DNA from: Loxodes magnus | Lineage: Eukaryota; Ciliophora; Karyorelictea; Loxodida; Loxodidae | Assembly (NCBI GenBank): GCA_946699065.1 | Contig: CAMPDV010000135.1 | Span: 558,001 to 622,000, forward strand | Reading direction: 5' to 3' | Length of the DNA stretch: 64,000 nucleotides | Shown here: positions 22,807 to 33,700 of the stretch, one piece after another | How the letters are laid out: every line of letters begins with the position of its first letter | Numbering within the stretch: position 1 is the first letter of the stretch | The notes under the pieces: model-generated | Told to the model about the DNA's origin: nothing | The model's input: the letters and a program-made list of their open reading frames with translations, nothing else | The model's database searches: none | Program-made: the position numbers and the translations under genes

Positions 22807-23805
22807 ATGTCTCAATATATGTCAGAAGAAAAATTGCTTAAATCAAGGCATACTGTTGTATGTAAGCATTGGTTAAAGGGACTATGCATGAAAGATAAAA
22901 CTTGTGACTACTTACACTATTTTGACTTGGAAAGAATGCCTCCTTGCTCTTTTTACGTAAAAAATGGCTATTGTAATGATGAAGATTGCTTTTTTAAGCA
23001 TATAGACCCTGAAGAAAAGTAAATCTGTCCTAAGTATAAAGTAGGCTTTTGCCCTTATGGGCCAAAATGCAAATTTAGGCATGATAGATTGCCACCTGAA
23101 ACTTAAGTAATTAATTTTCCAGACTGGTATTGCTAAGATATTTTGAAGAACTAAAGTATAACTCTTCCTAGAATAGATCATATTCTTAATCCTGAGCCAG
23201 TTCCAGATCCACCTGTAAAAGGAAACAATAAATACCTAATAATGAAGAGTTTAGGCTAGAAAAACATAGAAATATCTATTTAAAAAGGAGTATGAGCTAC
23301 TAGTAAAAAGAACTACGCTCAGCTAGTGACTTTCTTTAAAAAGTTTGATAATGTTATACTTATTTATGGAGTCAATGAAGTAAAGAAGTTTTTCGGTTAT
23401 GCTTTGATGATGTCAGAACCTAAAGCTAACTTATACCCAAATGTCTTTAAATAAAACGCTAATAATAATAAAGAAGCTAGCAAATTCCTAGGGGAAAACT
23501 TCAAAATTAAGTGACTAAAAGTATGCTAACTTGACTACGAAAAAACTATTTAATTAAGAAACCCATTAAACGATTTCATGGTCAAAGATAATAAGGATTT
23601 TACAGAACTTGAAGAAAATGTAGCAAGAAGACTTTGTAAGTTGCTAAGTGATGAAATAAACTACAAAGTTCAGATTGAAGAAAATGAAGAAAGAAATAGT
23701 GAAGATTGAAAATATAGAGATAAAGACAGGAAGAAAGACAGTGGACAGAGAAGAAGATCTAGAAGTAGAGAAAGAAGAAGAAGAAATTCTTCTCCAAGCT
23801 CTTGA
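22807..23805 (+). CDS. CPSF30-YTH fusion protein (polyadenylation factor with m6A reader)
   Basis: 332 aa, one exon. Residues 17-100 hold three CCCH zinc fingers: CKHWLKGLCMKDKTCDYLH, CSFYVKNGYCNDEDCFFKH and CPKYKVGFCPYGPKCKFRH. They match fingers 2-4 of the cleavage and polyadenylation factor CPSF30; the animal finger 1 is missing. Residues 135-300 are a YTH domain (NKYLIMKSLGQKNIEISIQK, GVWAT, NVILIYGVNEVKKFFGYALM, FKIKWLKVC, LRNPLNDFMVK), with two tryptophans at the positions of the m6A-binding cage. The tail is Arg/Ser-rich. Zinc fingers plus YTH in one chain is known from plant CPSF30-L and apicomplexan CPSF30, linking m6A reading to 3'-end formation. Both cage Trp codons are TGA (23293-23295 and 23512-23514), and TGA 23803-23805 is the stop. 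Confidence 0.93.
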
Positions 23806-24916
23806 TGATTTAATTGACTATAAATTTGATAAATATTATTTCTCCTAAAGCTAATAGTAATCTTAAGATAAGCTAAATAATCAATTTACTCCTAATCCAA
23901 CTACATTTTATCAATGCTATTTAACTCTAAAGTATATAATTGCATAACTTCATCACTATCATTTCAAATATGCTATTTAAATATTTCATTACCTTAAGAT
24001 ATAAAAAACTAATTTAGTTGAAATGTAAGCAAAAATAAACTCTTAGTACTCAAATCAAATTGATACTGTGGATATCATCTATAATAGAACTAAACTACTC
24101 TATAGTATGTATGCCTCAGATATTTTAAAGGATTATAACTATAAAGAACTAGAATAAGTAAATTGATGGCCTTATAAAGAAGCACACTGATTAACATCTT
24201 TTAAGAACCTAATTAGAAGATAGTCAAATTAGGTATATATTAAGCCTGTTAATTTATATAGTTAACCTTATATAAGCACTTTGATTTAATTAAACTAACA
24301 ACTAAGTAAGAAAGTGATTATCCTCATTATTAATATATCATTGAGTGAATAAATAAAGTAATTAGTAAAGAATAAGCGAAATGGAAATTAAGTATTGCAG
24401 CTTATTTATATAGCATGGTTATATAATAGTAACATAAAATGACTTTAATTATATGAATAATGATAATTGACAGTTCTAATTCAAATTTAATTGACTATAA
24501 AACTTAGAAACGAAAGGGAATCAAACTATAGTGCAAAGTAGTATGATTTCTTAGTTCTTTTTTAATTATATAAGTTTAATTTACTAATACCTAAATTCTT
24601 ATTTCTGATCTATTATAGAAAAGATATCACTTGAACTGCTATCTTCTTTTAGAAGACTTGCATTTACTTAGAATTTCTAGTGATAAGTTATGATAAAATT
24701 ATAGGTAAGAATCTTGATTGTTTAACTAGAATGATCCAAGCAAACCTGTAATGCTCGAAGAAATAAAGATAAGAGAGGGAAAAATAAATTAGCATTAATA
24801 ATTAAAAAGGCAGATAATAAGCATTTGAAAGGAAATAAAATGCAGATAGGTAGTAAGAGTAGTGACTAGCATAGGTATTAATTAGTAAAGTAGAAATAAA
24901 AAATAAAGATATAGAA
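23806..24916. other. Long intergenic region
   Basis: 1.1 kb AT-rich; nothing recognised. Confidence 0.5.
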
Positions 24917-25864
24917 ATGAAATTTATAAACTTAACATTTTTAAACTTATAGTTGCAAGTACCTAAAGCTTTGTATTTCTAACTATCCATGCTTTCAAAG
25001 GATTTAGAAGAAGCTTAATAACCTTGAAAGAAAAATCAAATTTACATTTAAATAGCGAAGTAATTGCTTGAGTTCAAGTTGTATGAACCAGCTTTATCCA
25101 CTATTCTTTTAATTGATACATCGGAGGACTCTGAAATAAGAATAACAGAAATGATTTGTATACTAGAATAGCTTAATCAATATGATCGTGTTTTTTTGCT
25201 AATTAATAACTCCTAAACAGTAAGTTCATCAATTATGGTATAAAATCATTGCTAACATTCCATCTTCTGGTGTTATGTGTATAAAAATGAGTTTTCAAAA
25301 GCACTAGAATTTGCAAGCGAAGTAGGAAACAGCAAGTTTCAAGCAATCATACTAAATATACTTCACTAACATTAAGATGTAATCTAACTAGGAAATGAAA
25401 TAGATATAGTTGAGTACATTCAAGCTAGTATTTTCGTTTAAAAGCTGAACAAAGAAACAGTTTCTTAATTCAAAGCCTGCTTAGAAAAGGAATACAAAAA
25501 AGTATAGAAAAGCAACATTATAGAGATCTACAAATTTAACAAGATATGAAGAATATTAGAGACCATGGTCTATTTACAGCTATCTCAAAGAAACTTCTAA
25601 GAAAGTAAAATGATATTTTAAAAGATCTGCTAATTGTAAATTTGGGGTCTTAATATAGAAGAATTGTAGGTTATTTAGAATATCCAGAAGAGAATCAACT
25701 ATGTAGAGATTATTTAGAAGAAAATAGTTACTTTATGGATTACTCAGAGACTGAGGTTTAAAAATAACTGGCTAGTATACGAATTTGATTAAAGCTATTA
25801 TTTTAATTTCCTTCTATCTATTTACTTTTTCTCCAGACTAGTCAATCCTTCATTAACTAAATGA
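24917..25864 (+). CDS. Helical protein, unknown function
   Basis: 315 aa without evident intron. Mostly alpha-helical, with repeated Leu/Ile-rich helices reminiscent of a TPR-like or intraflagellar-transport-type array (LLEFKLYEPALSTILLID, EFSKALEFASEVGNSKFQAI), but no family is recognised. The last 20 residues are hydrophobic and aromatic (YYFNFLLSIYFFSRLV) and might be a membrane anchor or the packed end of the array. The start is ATG 24917; the next Met, about 24 codons later, is also possible. TGA is used as Trp (QQPWKK, NKIWRI) and as stop at 25862-25864. Confidence 0.65.
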
Positions 25865-26231
25865 ATTTGCTATAAGGGTTTTTATATTTATCGTACTTAA
25901 GGATATTATCATACTTTTTCTAAGTTAAGAACAGAAGAACATTTCTAATGACTTAGTTACATAAAAGAGACCAAGAAGCCAGTCTCTTTATCAAATCTAC
26001 ATTTTTAGGTTTGAATTATAATTAAAAGCTTTAACACCAAAAGAAAGCTAGGTAATTATAAAGTAGCAATGAATATATTTAGCTTAGAAATAGAGAAAAG
26101 AGAGTTTTATATTGATAGGTAATTAGTTTAGAGCAAGATTTAACAAAATTGATTGTAATGGTGCTTGCTATGTTTTAACATATTTAAATAACTATTTTAT
26201 TTGAAAATTTCTTAATATATTTTTAATAAAA
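25865..26231. other. Intergenic spacer
   Basis: 0.37 kb AT-rich; nothing recognised. Confidence 0.5.
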
Positions 26232-27275
26232 ATGCTGAGAAGAGCCACCAAAAGAGCGCTCTCAACACATTTAAAACCCACAGTATCAATTGACACACCA
26301 AGAACTATTGATAAGAGAATGGAAGGTCTTTAGGAAAGAGTAGCAAGAACTGAAGCAAGAAGATAAGAATTTTTACAAGAAGAAATGAGAATCAGATTCT
26401 TAGACAGCAAATTTGGAAGAGCTGGACATTACCCAGCTTACCCTGAACATGCTGTAGCAGTTCCTTATGAAGACAGAATCCCACATTTAGCTGACAGATT
26501 GGGAAAGTATGGACAGCTTCATGCTACTTCTTAAATTCATGAATGGCTTTCAATCGAATGTGACCAGGAAAATCCAGCATATTATTCTGCATTCACTTAG
26601 AGACCAACTGATGTCCCAGATGAAGATGTTAACTTTGAGAAAGGAGAAGTAATTTACAATAATCCAACAATCTAGAAAAATTGCAAACTTATGCACTAAG
26701 TTTATTTGGCTATTGCTGGAAACACAGTTCTTAACGTTTTATAAACTATTTTCACAGGAAGAGCAATATGGCCTATTGGTGATGAATTTTTGGATACTCG
26801 TGCTTTAGGAAGCCCTGGACCAGATTTCTCATGGGTATTTTAGTATGCGCTTTCAGGCTTATACACATGGCATGATCTTACTGCCTTTGCTGTAAATGGT
26901 TTCTTAGCTCCTATTCTTCCAGCTGGACTTTATGTAGTCTTTAAACTTCCAAGAGCTGTTTTCAAGGATGTAGCAATTAAAATTGAATATAACGAAGATA
27001 AAGATTTGGTATTTGTAACAAAAGGATGCCAAAACGCTTTCTCTAACACTACAAAGGAATATGTCTACGAATTATCTCATCTATAAGTTCTACCTCCATC
27101 AGTAGGAATCGGTGCCAAATTTTCAGATACTATCTTCACAATTACAGATATGTACTCCTAAGATCATTTCTACGTTTTCAAGGATGAAGCTCTCTGGAAT
27201 CAATAGAACAAGCAAGAGTTTATGAAGAAAATATACAATTTATGGAAGGAAGGAGGAGCTGAGGAGTAGTAGTGA
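26232..27275 (+). CDS. Mitochondrial membrane protein, probably a respiratory-chain accessory subunit
   Basis: 347 aa, one exon. The N-terminus MLRRATKRALSTHLK is a typical mitochondrial targeting peptide. A charged helix follows (residues 25-50), then a soluble part with several aromatic and Pro-rich stretches (GHYPAYPEH, DRIPHLADRLGKY), and two hydrophobic segments around residues 165-245 (VYLAIAGNTVLNVLQTIF, FLAPILPAGLYVVFKL). The style is that of the ciliate-specific subunits described in Tetrahymena respiratory complexes and ATP synthase. I cannot assign it to one, so the complex is inference. All Trp codons I read in it are TGG. The gene ends with TAG TAG TGA, read Gln-Gln-stop. Confidence 0.75.
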
Positions 27276-27965
27276 TAGAAATTCAATATTACTTAAGTTT
27301 AATATTATTATAAAATAAGTCTATTCTACCTATTTACTCATACACCTTCATTATTACTCCTCTACTCTTACACTGTTTTGAAACTGTAACTCTCATAAGC
27401 ATATAGAGTAATTACTATTTCTGCTAGTTGAATATTAGAATTTTAGGGAAAGACTTCATAATTGGAGACGAAAATAAAAAGTCTAACATTAATGAGGTTA
27501 AATTTATTATCATCCTATCCTAGCATATTCTTACTTGCTTTATCATCAACTTCCCTAAACATCTTCTCTGCTACTATATTATTTACTCCTCTAGATTCAA
27601 GATAAATTAGTATAAAGATAAACTAGAACTTAGCATAAAAATGAATAGCTGTGTACATTCCTAAAAGTCAAATAAAAGACTTATCATAAGTAACTTAATG
27701 AAAAGTAGTAGAATAAAAGGGTAAAGAAGAAAGCTTTTAAGATAGCTAGGTAAATTGATTTTTACTTAAATAAAAATAAATAAATCGATAATACTAAACC
27801 TTGCATTTACTTTCCTGCTTATACACCAAACTCTAAATATACACTAGCTAGAAATATTAGCTATTATATACTAAAATATTACTGGAACTAATGAAAGAGT
27901 AATAGTTGCTATTATAAATATACTTCTAAAACTACTAAGATAATCTCACTGCTAAATAGTTTAAA
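27276..27965. other. Intergenic spacer
   Basis: 0.69 kb AT-rich; nothing recognised. Confidence 0.5.
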
Positions 27966-28703
27966 ATGGATAAATTTAAAGTTCCTAAAATCTAAATAGA
28001 TTTAACTTAGTTGAATGCACTTAAAAAAAAGAAATAGCCTAAAATTAATTCTATGACTTCAAGAGCTATTAAAACTGCTCCTCAGTTACTTGAGCAATTT
28101 TAATTAACAAGTAGAAAGAAAGATAAACTTAAGATTGTAAGTAAGAAACGGAAAAAATCTAAGGTTAATGAGTTAGATAACTAATTAAAGTAAGGCTTTT
28201 AGAGTCCTTTAAACGTCAAGCAGATCAAATAATTTGTTATCAAACATGAACTTAACCCAATATCTGATATGAGTACTAAGCCAACTAAAAATCAACTTAA
28301 ATTATCCAAAAATTAACTTAGATCTTAAACTTCACCTAATTCAGAAAATGCGAGCTACTACAAAGTTTTAAGCTCTAAAAACTTTTTTCTCAGTCCTCAG
28401 TCTAATTAAATAAGCATAGTTAAAACAAAATTGGAAAAAAAGCAAACGAAAATACCAAAAGCAAAAGAAATATGCAAAGCATTGAAAAAAAGTTAAAAAT
28501 AAAAGATAATTAACCATATTGTGCCTGCGTGTAAAAGGAATAATACAAGTGTAACTCATACAATAACAAGCGAGTTTAAAAATCCTTAAGAAGCAGAGAA
28601 TTAAAGACATAGAAAAGTTCTTAGCTATAAAGTCCTGAAGCCTCCTGAACTAGATTTTAATGATTCACGCTATTTCTTAAAATCCATATTTGAGTACCGT
28701 TGA
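27966..28703 (+). CDS. Basic Lys-rich protein, unknown function
   Basis: 245 aa, one exon, strongly basic (many KK and KKK runs, for example KIVSKKRKKSKVNE) with few hydrophobic stretches, so probably disordered and nucleic-acid- or microtubule-associated. No known domain is recognised. The start is ATG 27966 and the stop TGA 28701-28703. Codon use (TAA/TAG for Gln at about 20 sites, no in-frame TGA before the stop) supports a real gene. Confidence 0.68.
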
Positions 28704-30055
28704 TTTTAATAACATATACCCTTAATTTATTGAACTTCTTACCTGAACTTATTCAATTTAAATATTTATATTGGTTTTCTATTTACCCACATTAAAAAAA
28801 ATTGATATAGGGCAATTTTCAATTCTCTATAAATGATTAAATCAGAGATTTCTTGAATTAATATTCAAAAATGTAGAGAATGAATCTCTAATATTAATGA
28901 TACTAACTAAGCTTAATTAACCAGAATAAAGAATATAAGTTTCACTTTCAAAATTTCATTTTTCATCCTTAGTTATGTCATTCTTCTTTCATCTACTCCA
29001 TTTAAAAGAGTTACATAAAAATCTTTTGCATTAAAGTATTGTAATTAAACGTTACACTTTCTGATTATCTCAAACTTAGTTCAATCTATGTACTATGCTT
29101 CTACAACTAAAGGAAATACAAAATTTCCTTTCTTTTATAAAGTCATTTATTTATAAGTAGCCAGGGTTTATTTTTATAATATAGCTATTTAAAATGAATT
29201 AAGATAACCTAATTTATCCTTTTTATTTGTATTATTATTAAGTAGATTATTTTCATTTTATATTTAAGGAAACTTTTAGGAAAGCAGTTATAATATTTTA
29301 ACTCAAAAGATTGATAGTTTAATTTAGTATGGGAGTAATAAAATATAAGTCATTATTTAGGTCGGAAGCTTTAAATAATCTTTGAATGTTTCAGCAATAT
29401 TCTAAGATTCTAATCTTATATCATAGCAATTTTTGATTCATTATAATGCTATAAAGCATAGCAATGTAGCAATTACTATTTGCTAAAAGCAATAGAGACT
29501 TTGTTCTCTTTGTAGCTAACTAGATTTAAGCTATTTTACTATACAGATAGTATTAAGCCTTTATGTAATAAATGGATAAAAGCTAGTTAGACAAATTATT
29601 ATTTCTATCTCTTTTTAACCTCCTATGCACTATTACTTTCCTACTTATATTTTATTACCAGCTACTTAACTTTTTTAAATTCTTGATAAGCTTTAAATAA
29701 GAAGGACAAGAATAGCAGCATTCTTTTGTAATCTTATTGCAATAAATTAAAAGAGAATACTTATAATCAGAGGTTATATAGTTAAATTTATAAGTGTATA
29801 AGGCAATAAAAATTAGGCTAGTTTAAATTAAAGAATTAAGCATATAAGAGCTATTATATATCCGTTTAGCTAATATTTTACCTCTTATTATCTAGTTTAT
29901 TATTAACTAACCACTTTGGTTGTACATATTATTGCCCTATTGTAAGTAAGCGTAATGATAATAAGAAAGGTAAACTAGTTAGTGATGAAATTATTTGAAT
30001 GTATGAACTGGTTTATTTGAAAGAGTAGATTTATTCAAATTTTATTTTATTTAAA
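28704..30055. other. Long intergenic region
   Basis: 1.35 kb AT-rich; nothing recognised. Confidence 0.5.
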
Positions 30056-30310
30056 ATGGAAGTTGACGAAGAAGAACCTTTGAATCCTAAACCATTTTTA
30101 TTAGAGCTTGTGCAAAAGCCAATTTCAGTTTAGCTTAAATGAGGTGGCATAGAATATAGAGGAATTCTCAAAGCAATTGATGAATATATGAACATTCTGC
30201 TTCTTGATGCTTCTGAATGAATAGATGGAGAAAAAAAGGGAGATTTAGGAGAACTACTCATTAGATGTAACAATGTTTTATATGTAAAAGAAGGAGCTGC
30301 TAAAGAGTGA
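30056..30310 (+). CDS. SNRPF: Small nuclear ribonucleoprotein SmF
   Basis: 84 aa, the family length. NPKPFLLELVQKPISVQLKW opens the Sm1 motif and EYRGILKAIDEYMNILLLD completes it; Sm2 is GELLIRCNNVLYVKE. These match SmF rather than the other Sm proteins (NPKPFL...LKWG and IRCNNVLYI). It is one of the seven proteins of the Sm ring on spliceosomal U1, U2, U4 and U5 snRNAs. The Trp of LKWG, nearly invariant in SmF, is TGA at 30140-30142, a second TGA at 30218-30220 is read Trp, and the gene stops at TGA 30308-30310. It is the shortest clean demonstration of dual-use TGA in the window. Confidence 0.95.
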
Positions 30311-32324
30311 TAAGGCATCTATATTTTATAAATAATTAATTTCTTTTCAATAACCAAGAACTAACTTGCAGCTTATCTGTTCTCATTTCTTATAATATAT
30401 TAACCCTTATAGAAAACACTCCTATTTTAGAGAAGAACTATTAACAATTATTGGATCATAAATCAGTATCTAGGTACATATCCATAGATTCTATGCTCCT
30501 AGTATAATGTATCTCTGTAAGAAAACAAACAAGCAATATCCTTGTAATAGCAGTATTTTTATCCTCATAATGAGAGATTTCTAGCTTTATAATACTAGAT
30601 ATCATTTCTTCATCCAACATTTCATTCATAATCTTAAAAAAAATTCTCTGTCTAAGCTCTAAAAAGAAAGTCTAGCTTTATAAAGATAAACGCTTCTTTC
30701 AATGTGATAGTAAAGAATAAAATACTTAATCATTAAACAAAAAAGTTTGATTTGCCTTAGTTAAAATATATAAGCTATATGAAACTCTATACTACAACTT
30801 TTGTGTTTACAATGATAACACAAAAAGTAGAAATAAATAGTGATATTAAGATAAAAGATATTCCTTAAATTTAAATAGTTCTTATCTTTAAAGTTGATTA
30901 TTATTCATTACTAGTATCTCGCTTTTAAAAAGAAGCTATTTAGGATTATTTTTCAACTTGAAGTAAATCTGGAAAGCAAAGGGAATATTAGAAATTACTA
31001 TAAATGGATTTAAAAATCCAAGAGTTAATGTTACTCGAATCAGTTGGGTTTGGTTATAAGAGTATCTTTATTAATATTTCACGAATATTTGCTATTGAGA
31101 TGATTCTGGAATGATGTAGCTTAAGCTAAATCTTAAAAGGCCTTTTTTGATATATAACTTATTGCATGAGACTAAAATCTCTAGTTCTATCATTAAAATT
31201 ATATAATACTAAGGTTTTATTCCTCAAATACTAGTTAAGTTAGAAGAATAGCACATAGGTTTAGTGATGTAGGTATAATTAAAGGAGTTTAATCAATTTA
31301 CATAGCTACATTTATAGAGAAGCATTAAGACAATGATAGTAATAGTTTTAATCTTAAGCTAAGCACTAAATTATAATCTTAATCATCAGTTTAATTATCT
31401 AGATATATAATTCATAGGAAGATAAAGAAAAGATATCCTAATATTTTATTTAAGTTTACCTAGTTTCATATCTCCTTATTTTATGATATCGAATATATTG
31501 GGAAAGTTGAATCAAGATTAATTATAGACTTAATTAAATAAAGCATACTAATGATCTATTTATGATTAACCTTAGTACAATTTTAGCAATATTAAGTACT
31601 TTCTTTAAAGCTTATATAACTATTAAGTAAGGAGTATTAATTGGGAACTTTAGCCTATTTATCTTCTTATAAATAAGTCAAGCTCTATTATTTTATTCTA
31701 TTGCTATACTTTAACACAACAAAGCTTCTAATCAAACTAAATGAGTATCTTAATGAAATAGAGTAATGAAGTATCAAGTAAAGTATAATACTTATATCTA
31801 GTCTCTTTCAAAGATATATCAGATTATTTTAAACTATAACCAGATTGATAGAGATAAATAAGAATTACTTAGATCTAAATTCCTAACTATAATATAAGAT
31901 ACTTTGGTTAATATCAAATTTAGATTTGGTATATTCATATTGCTTAGTGTAATAGTACTGTAATTATAATCAATACAGTGCTAATGCTTAAACTTCTTTC
32001 CTTTTAAGCATGGCTATATTTTTTAGCATTTTGCAAAACTTAACTTTATGCACTATTAAATGAAATTTGATAAGATTAGAACTATTTAAAATATTAGCTA
32101 AGCTATTAGAATGAAATATGTAAAGACTAAACTATTTTATACTAGTTTTGATTATTAATGGTATAATCTTTTTTAATTAAGATTGCTTTACTAAAGCATC
32201 AGAGTTACTTAATGTGGTATTTATGTATTTATACTTAGTAAGTTAAGTTTAAATATTGTAGAGATAGTGTTTATTAGGCTTTATATGCTTAATTAGTTTT
32301 TATTATATCATCTTTATTTCTTAA
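30311..32324. other. Long intergenic region
   Basis: 2.0 kb AT-rich; no frame, RNA gene or repeat recognised. Confidence 0.5.
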
Positions 32325-33700
32325 ATGCCTAGAGAGTAAATAACTATTTAAGTAGGCTAGTGTGGAAATTAAGTAGGCTCTAGATTTTGAGATCTTGCTT
32401 TGAGAGAACATGCTTAGCTTTCTAAAACTCCAATTTATACTGATTCTTTATCATCTTTTTTTAGAAATGTTGATACAAGATCTTAAAGTGATTTAGAAAT
32501 TGGTGAAACTATAAGGACACTTAGAGCAAGAGCTATTTGTATAGATATGGAAGAAGGTGTACTAAGTCAAATTTTGAAGGGAAATCTAAGTTAAATTTTT
32601 GATAATGAATAGTTTATTACTGATGTAAGTGGATCTGGAAACAACTGGTCAATGGGGCATTATGTATATGGTACATAATATGACTAGTTATTTAGAGAAA
32701 AAATAAGAAAAGCTGTTGAATGTTGTGATTCCTTGTAATCGTTCTTGCTAATTCATTCTATGGGTGGAGGAACTGGCTCAGGTGTAGGAACCTATATATT
32801 AAAATAGTTAGCGGATGACTATCCAGATGTTTTTAAATTTGCAACAGTAGTCTATCCTGACGATGATGTAATAACAGCACCATATAACTGCATTTTAGCT
32901 AATTAAGTATTAAGAAACTATGCAGACTGTGTTTTACCTGTAGACAACAAAGCTTTAGTTAATATACTAGCCAAGATTTAAGTTCCTAAATAAAAGTAAA
33001 TAGTTAAAAAGGATATTTCAGAATAGAACAGTAAGTCTAAGGCCTTTGACTAAATGAATAATATAATTGCTCATATGCTAAATAACTTAACTGCTTCAAT
33101 GAGATTTGAAGGAAGTTTAAATGTAGATCTTAATGAAATTACTATGAACTTAGTTCCTTTTCCGAAACTTCCCTTCTTATGTTCGAGCTTGTCGCCACTT
33201 TATTCTATTTTAGACGTAAAAAACGAGGTACGAAGATTGGACCAAATTTTCACAGATGTATTTTAAAACGATTTTCAACTTTTAGAAGTAGAACCTAAAT
33301 AAGGTGTTTATCTTGCTTGTGGACTTTTGTGTAGAGGTGAAGTAAATATTTCTGATCTGTATAGGAATATAAACAGAATTAAAAAGGAAATTAAATTTGC
33401 TTCTTGAAATTAGGAGGGATACAAAGTAGGATGTTGTAATACACCTCCACTCGGATTAAATTACAGCTTGCTATGCCTTGCAAATAATTCTTGTCTTTAA
33501 GTTCATTTCTAAAAGCTGATGGATAAGTTCATGAAGCTCTATAAAAAGAAAGTATACACTCATCATTATGCTGAAAACATGGATCTTTCTGAATTTGATT
33601 TAGCAAGTGAAAGTTTGTAAGACTTAATTGAAAGCTATTAGAGTTTTGAAAATAGTCAGTTCTAAGCAGTAGAAAGAATGTAGCCTGTAATTTAATTTGA
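32325..33700 (+). CDS. TUBE1: Epsilon-tubulin
   Basis: About 452 aa after removal of one 17-nt intron (33643-33659). The N-terminus PREQITIQVGQCGNQVGSRF plus WDLALREHA is specific to epsilon-tubulin. The GTP-binding signature GGGTGSGVGTYI is intact, and an epsilon-type insertion separates the domains around residues 210-245 (VPKQKQIVKKDISEQ). C-terminal blocks FASWNQEGYKVG and YTHHYAENMD follow. Epsilon-tubulin is needed for basal bodies with triplet microtubules, which fits a ciliate. Trp in SRFWDL is TGA at 32388-32390. The unspliced frame has no TGA near the end; splicing gives LIESYQILSSRKNV and a TGA at 33698-33700, matching the family's C-terminal layout. Confidence 0.92.
33643..33659 (+). 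other. Intron of epsilon-tubulin gene, 17 nt
   Basis: GTTTTGAAAATAGTCAG. It lacks the usual GTA start but is needed to reach a TGA stop, and gives a C-terminus of the expected length. Confidence 0.6.

Noticed and set aside
22912-23181. An 89-aa minus-strand open frame
   Set aside because: Antisense shadow of the CPSF30-YTH gene.
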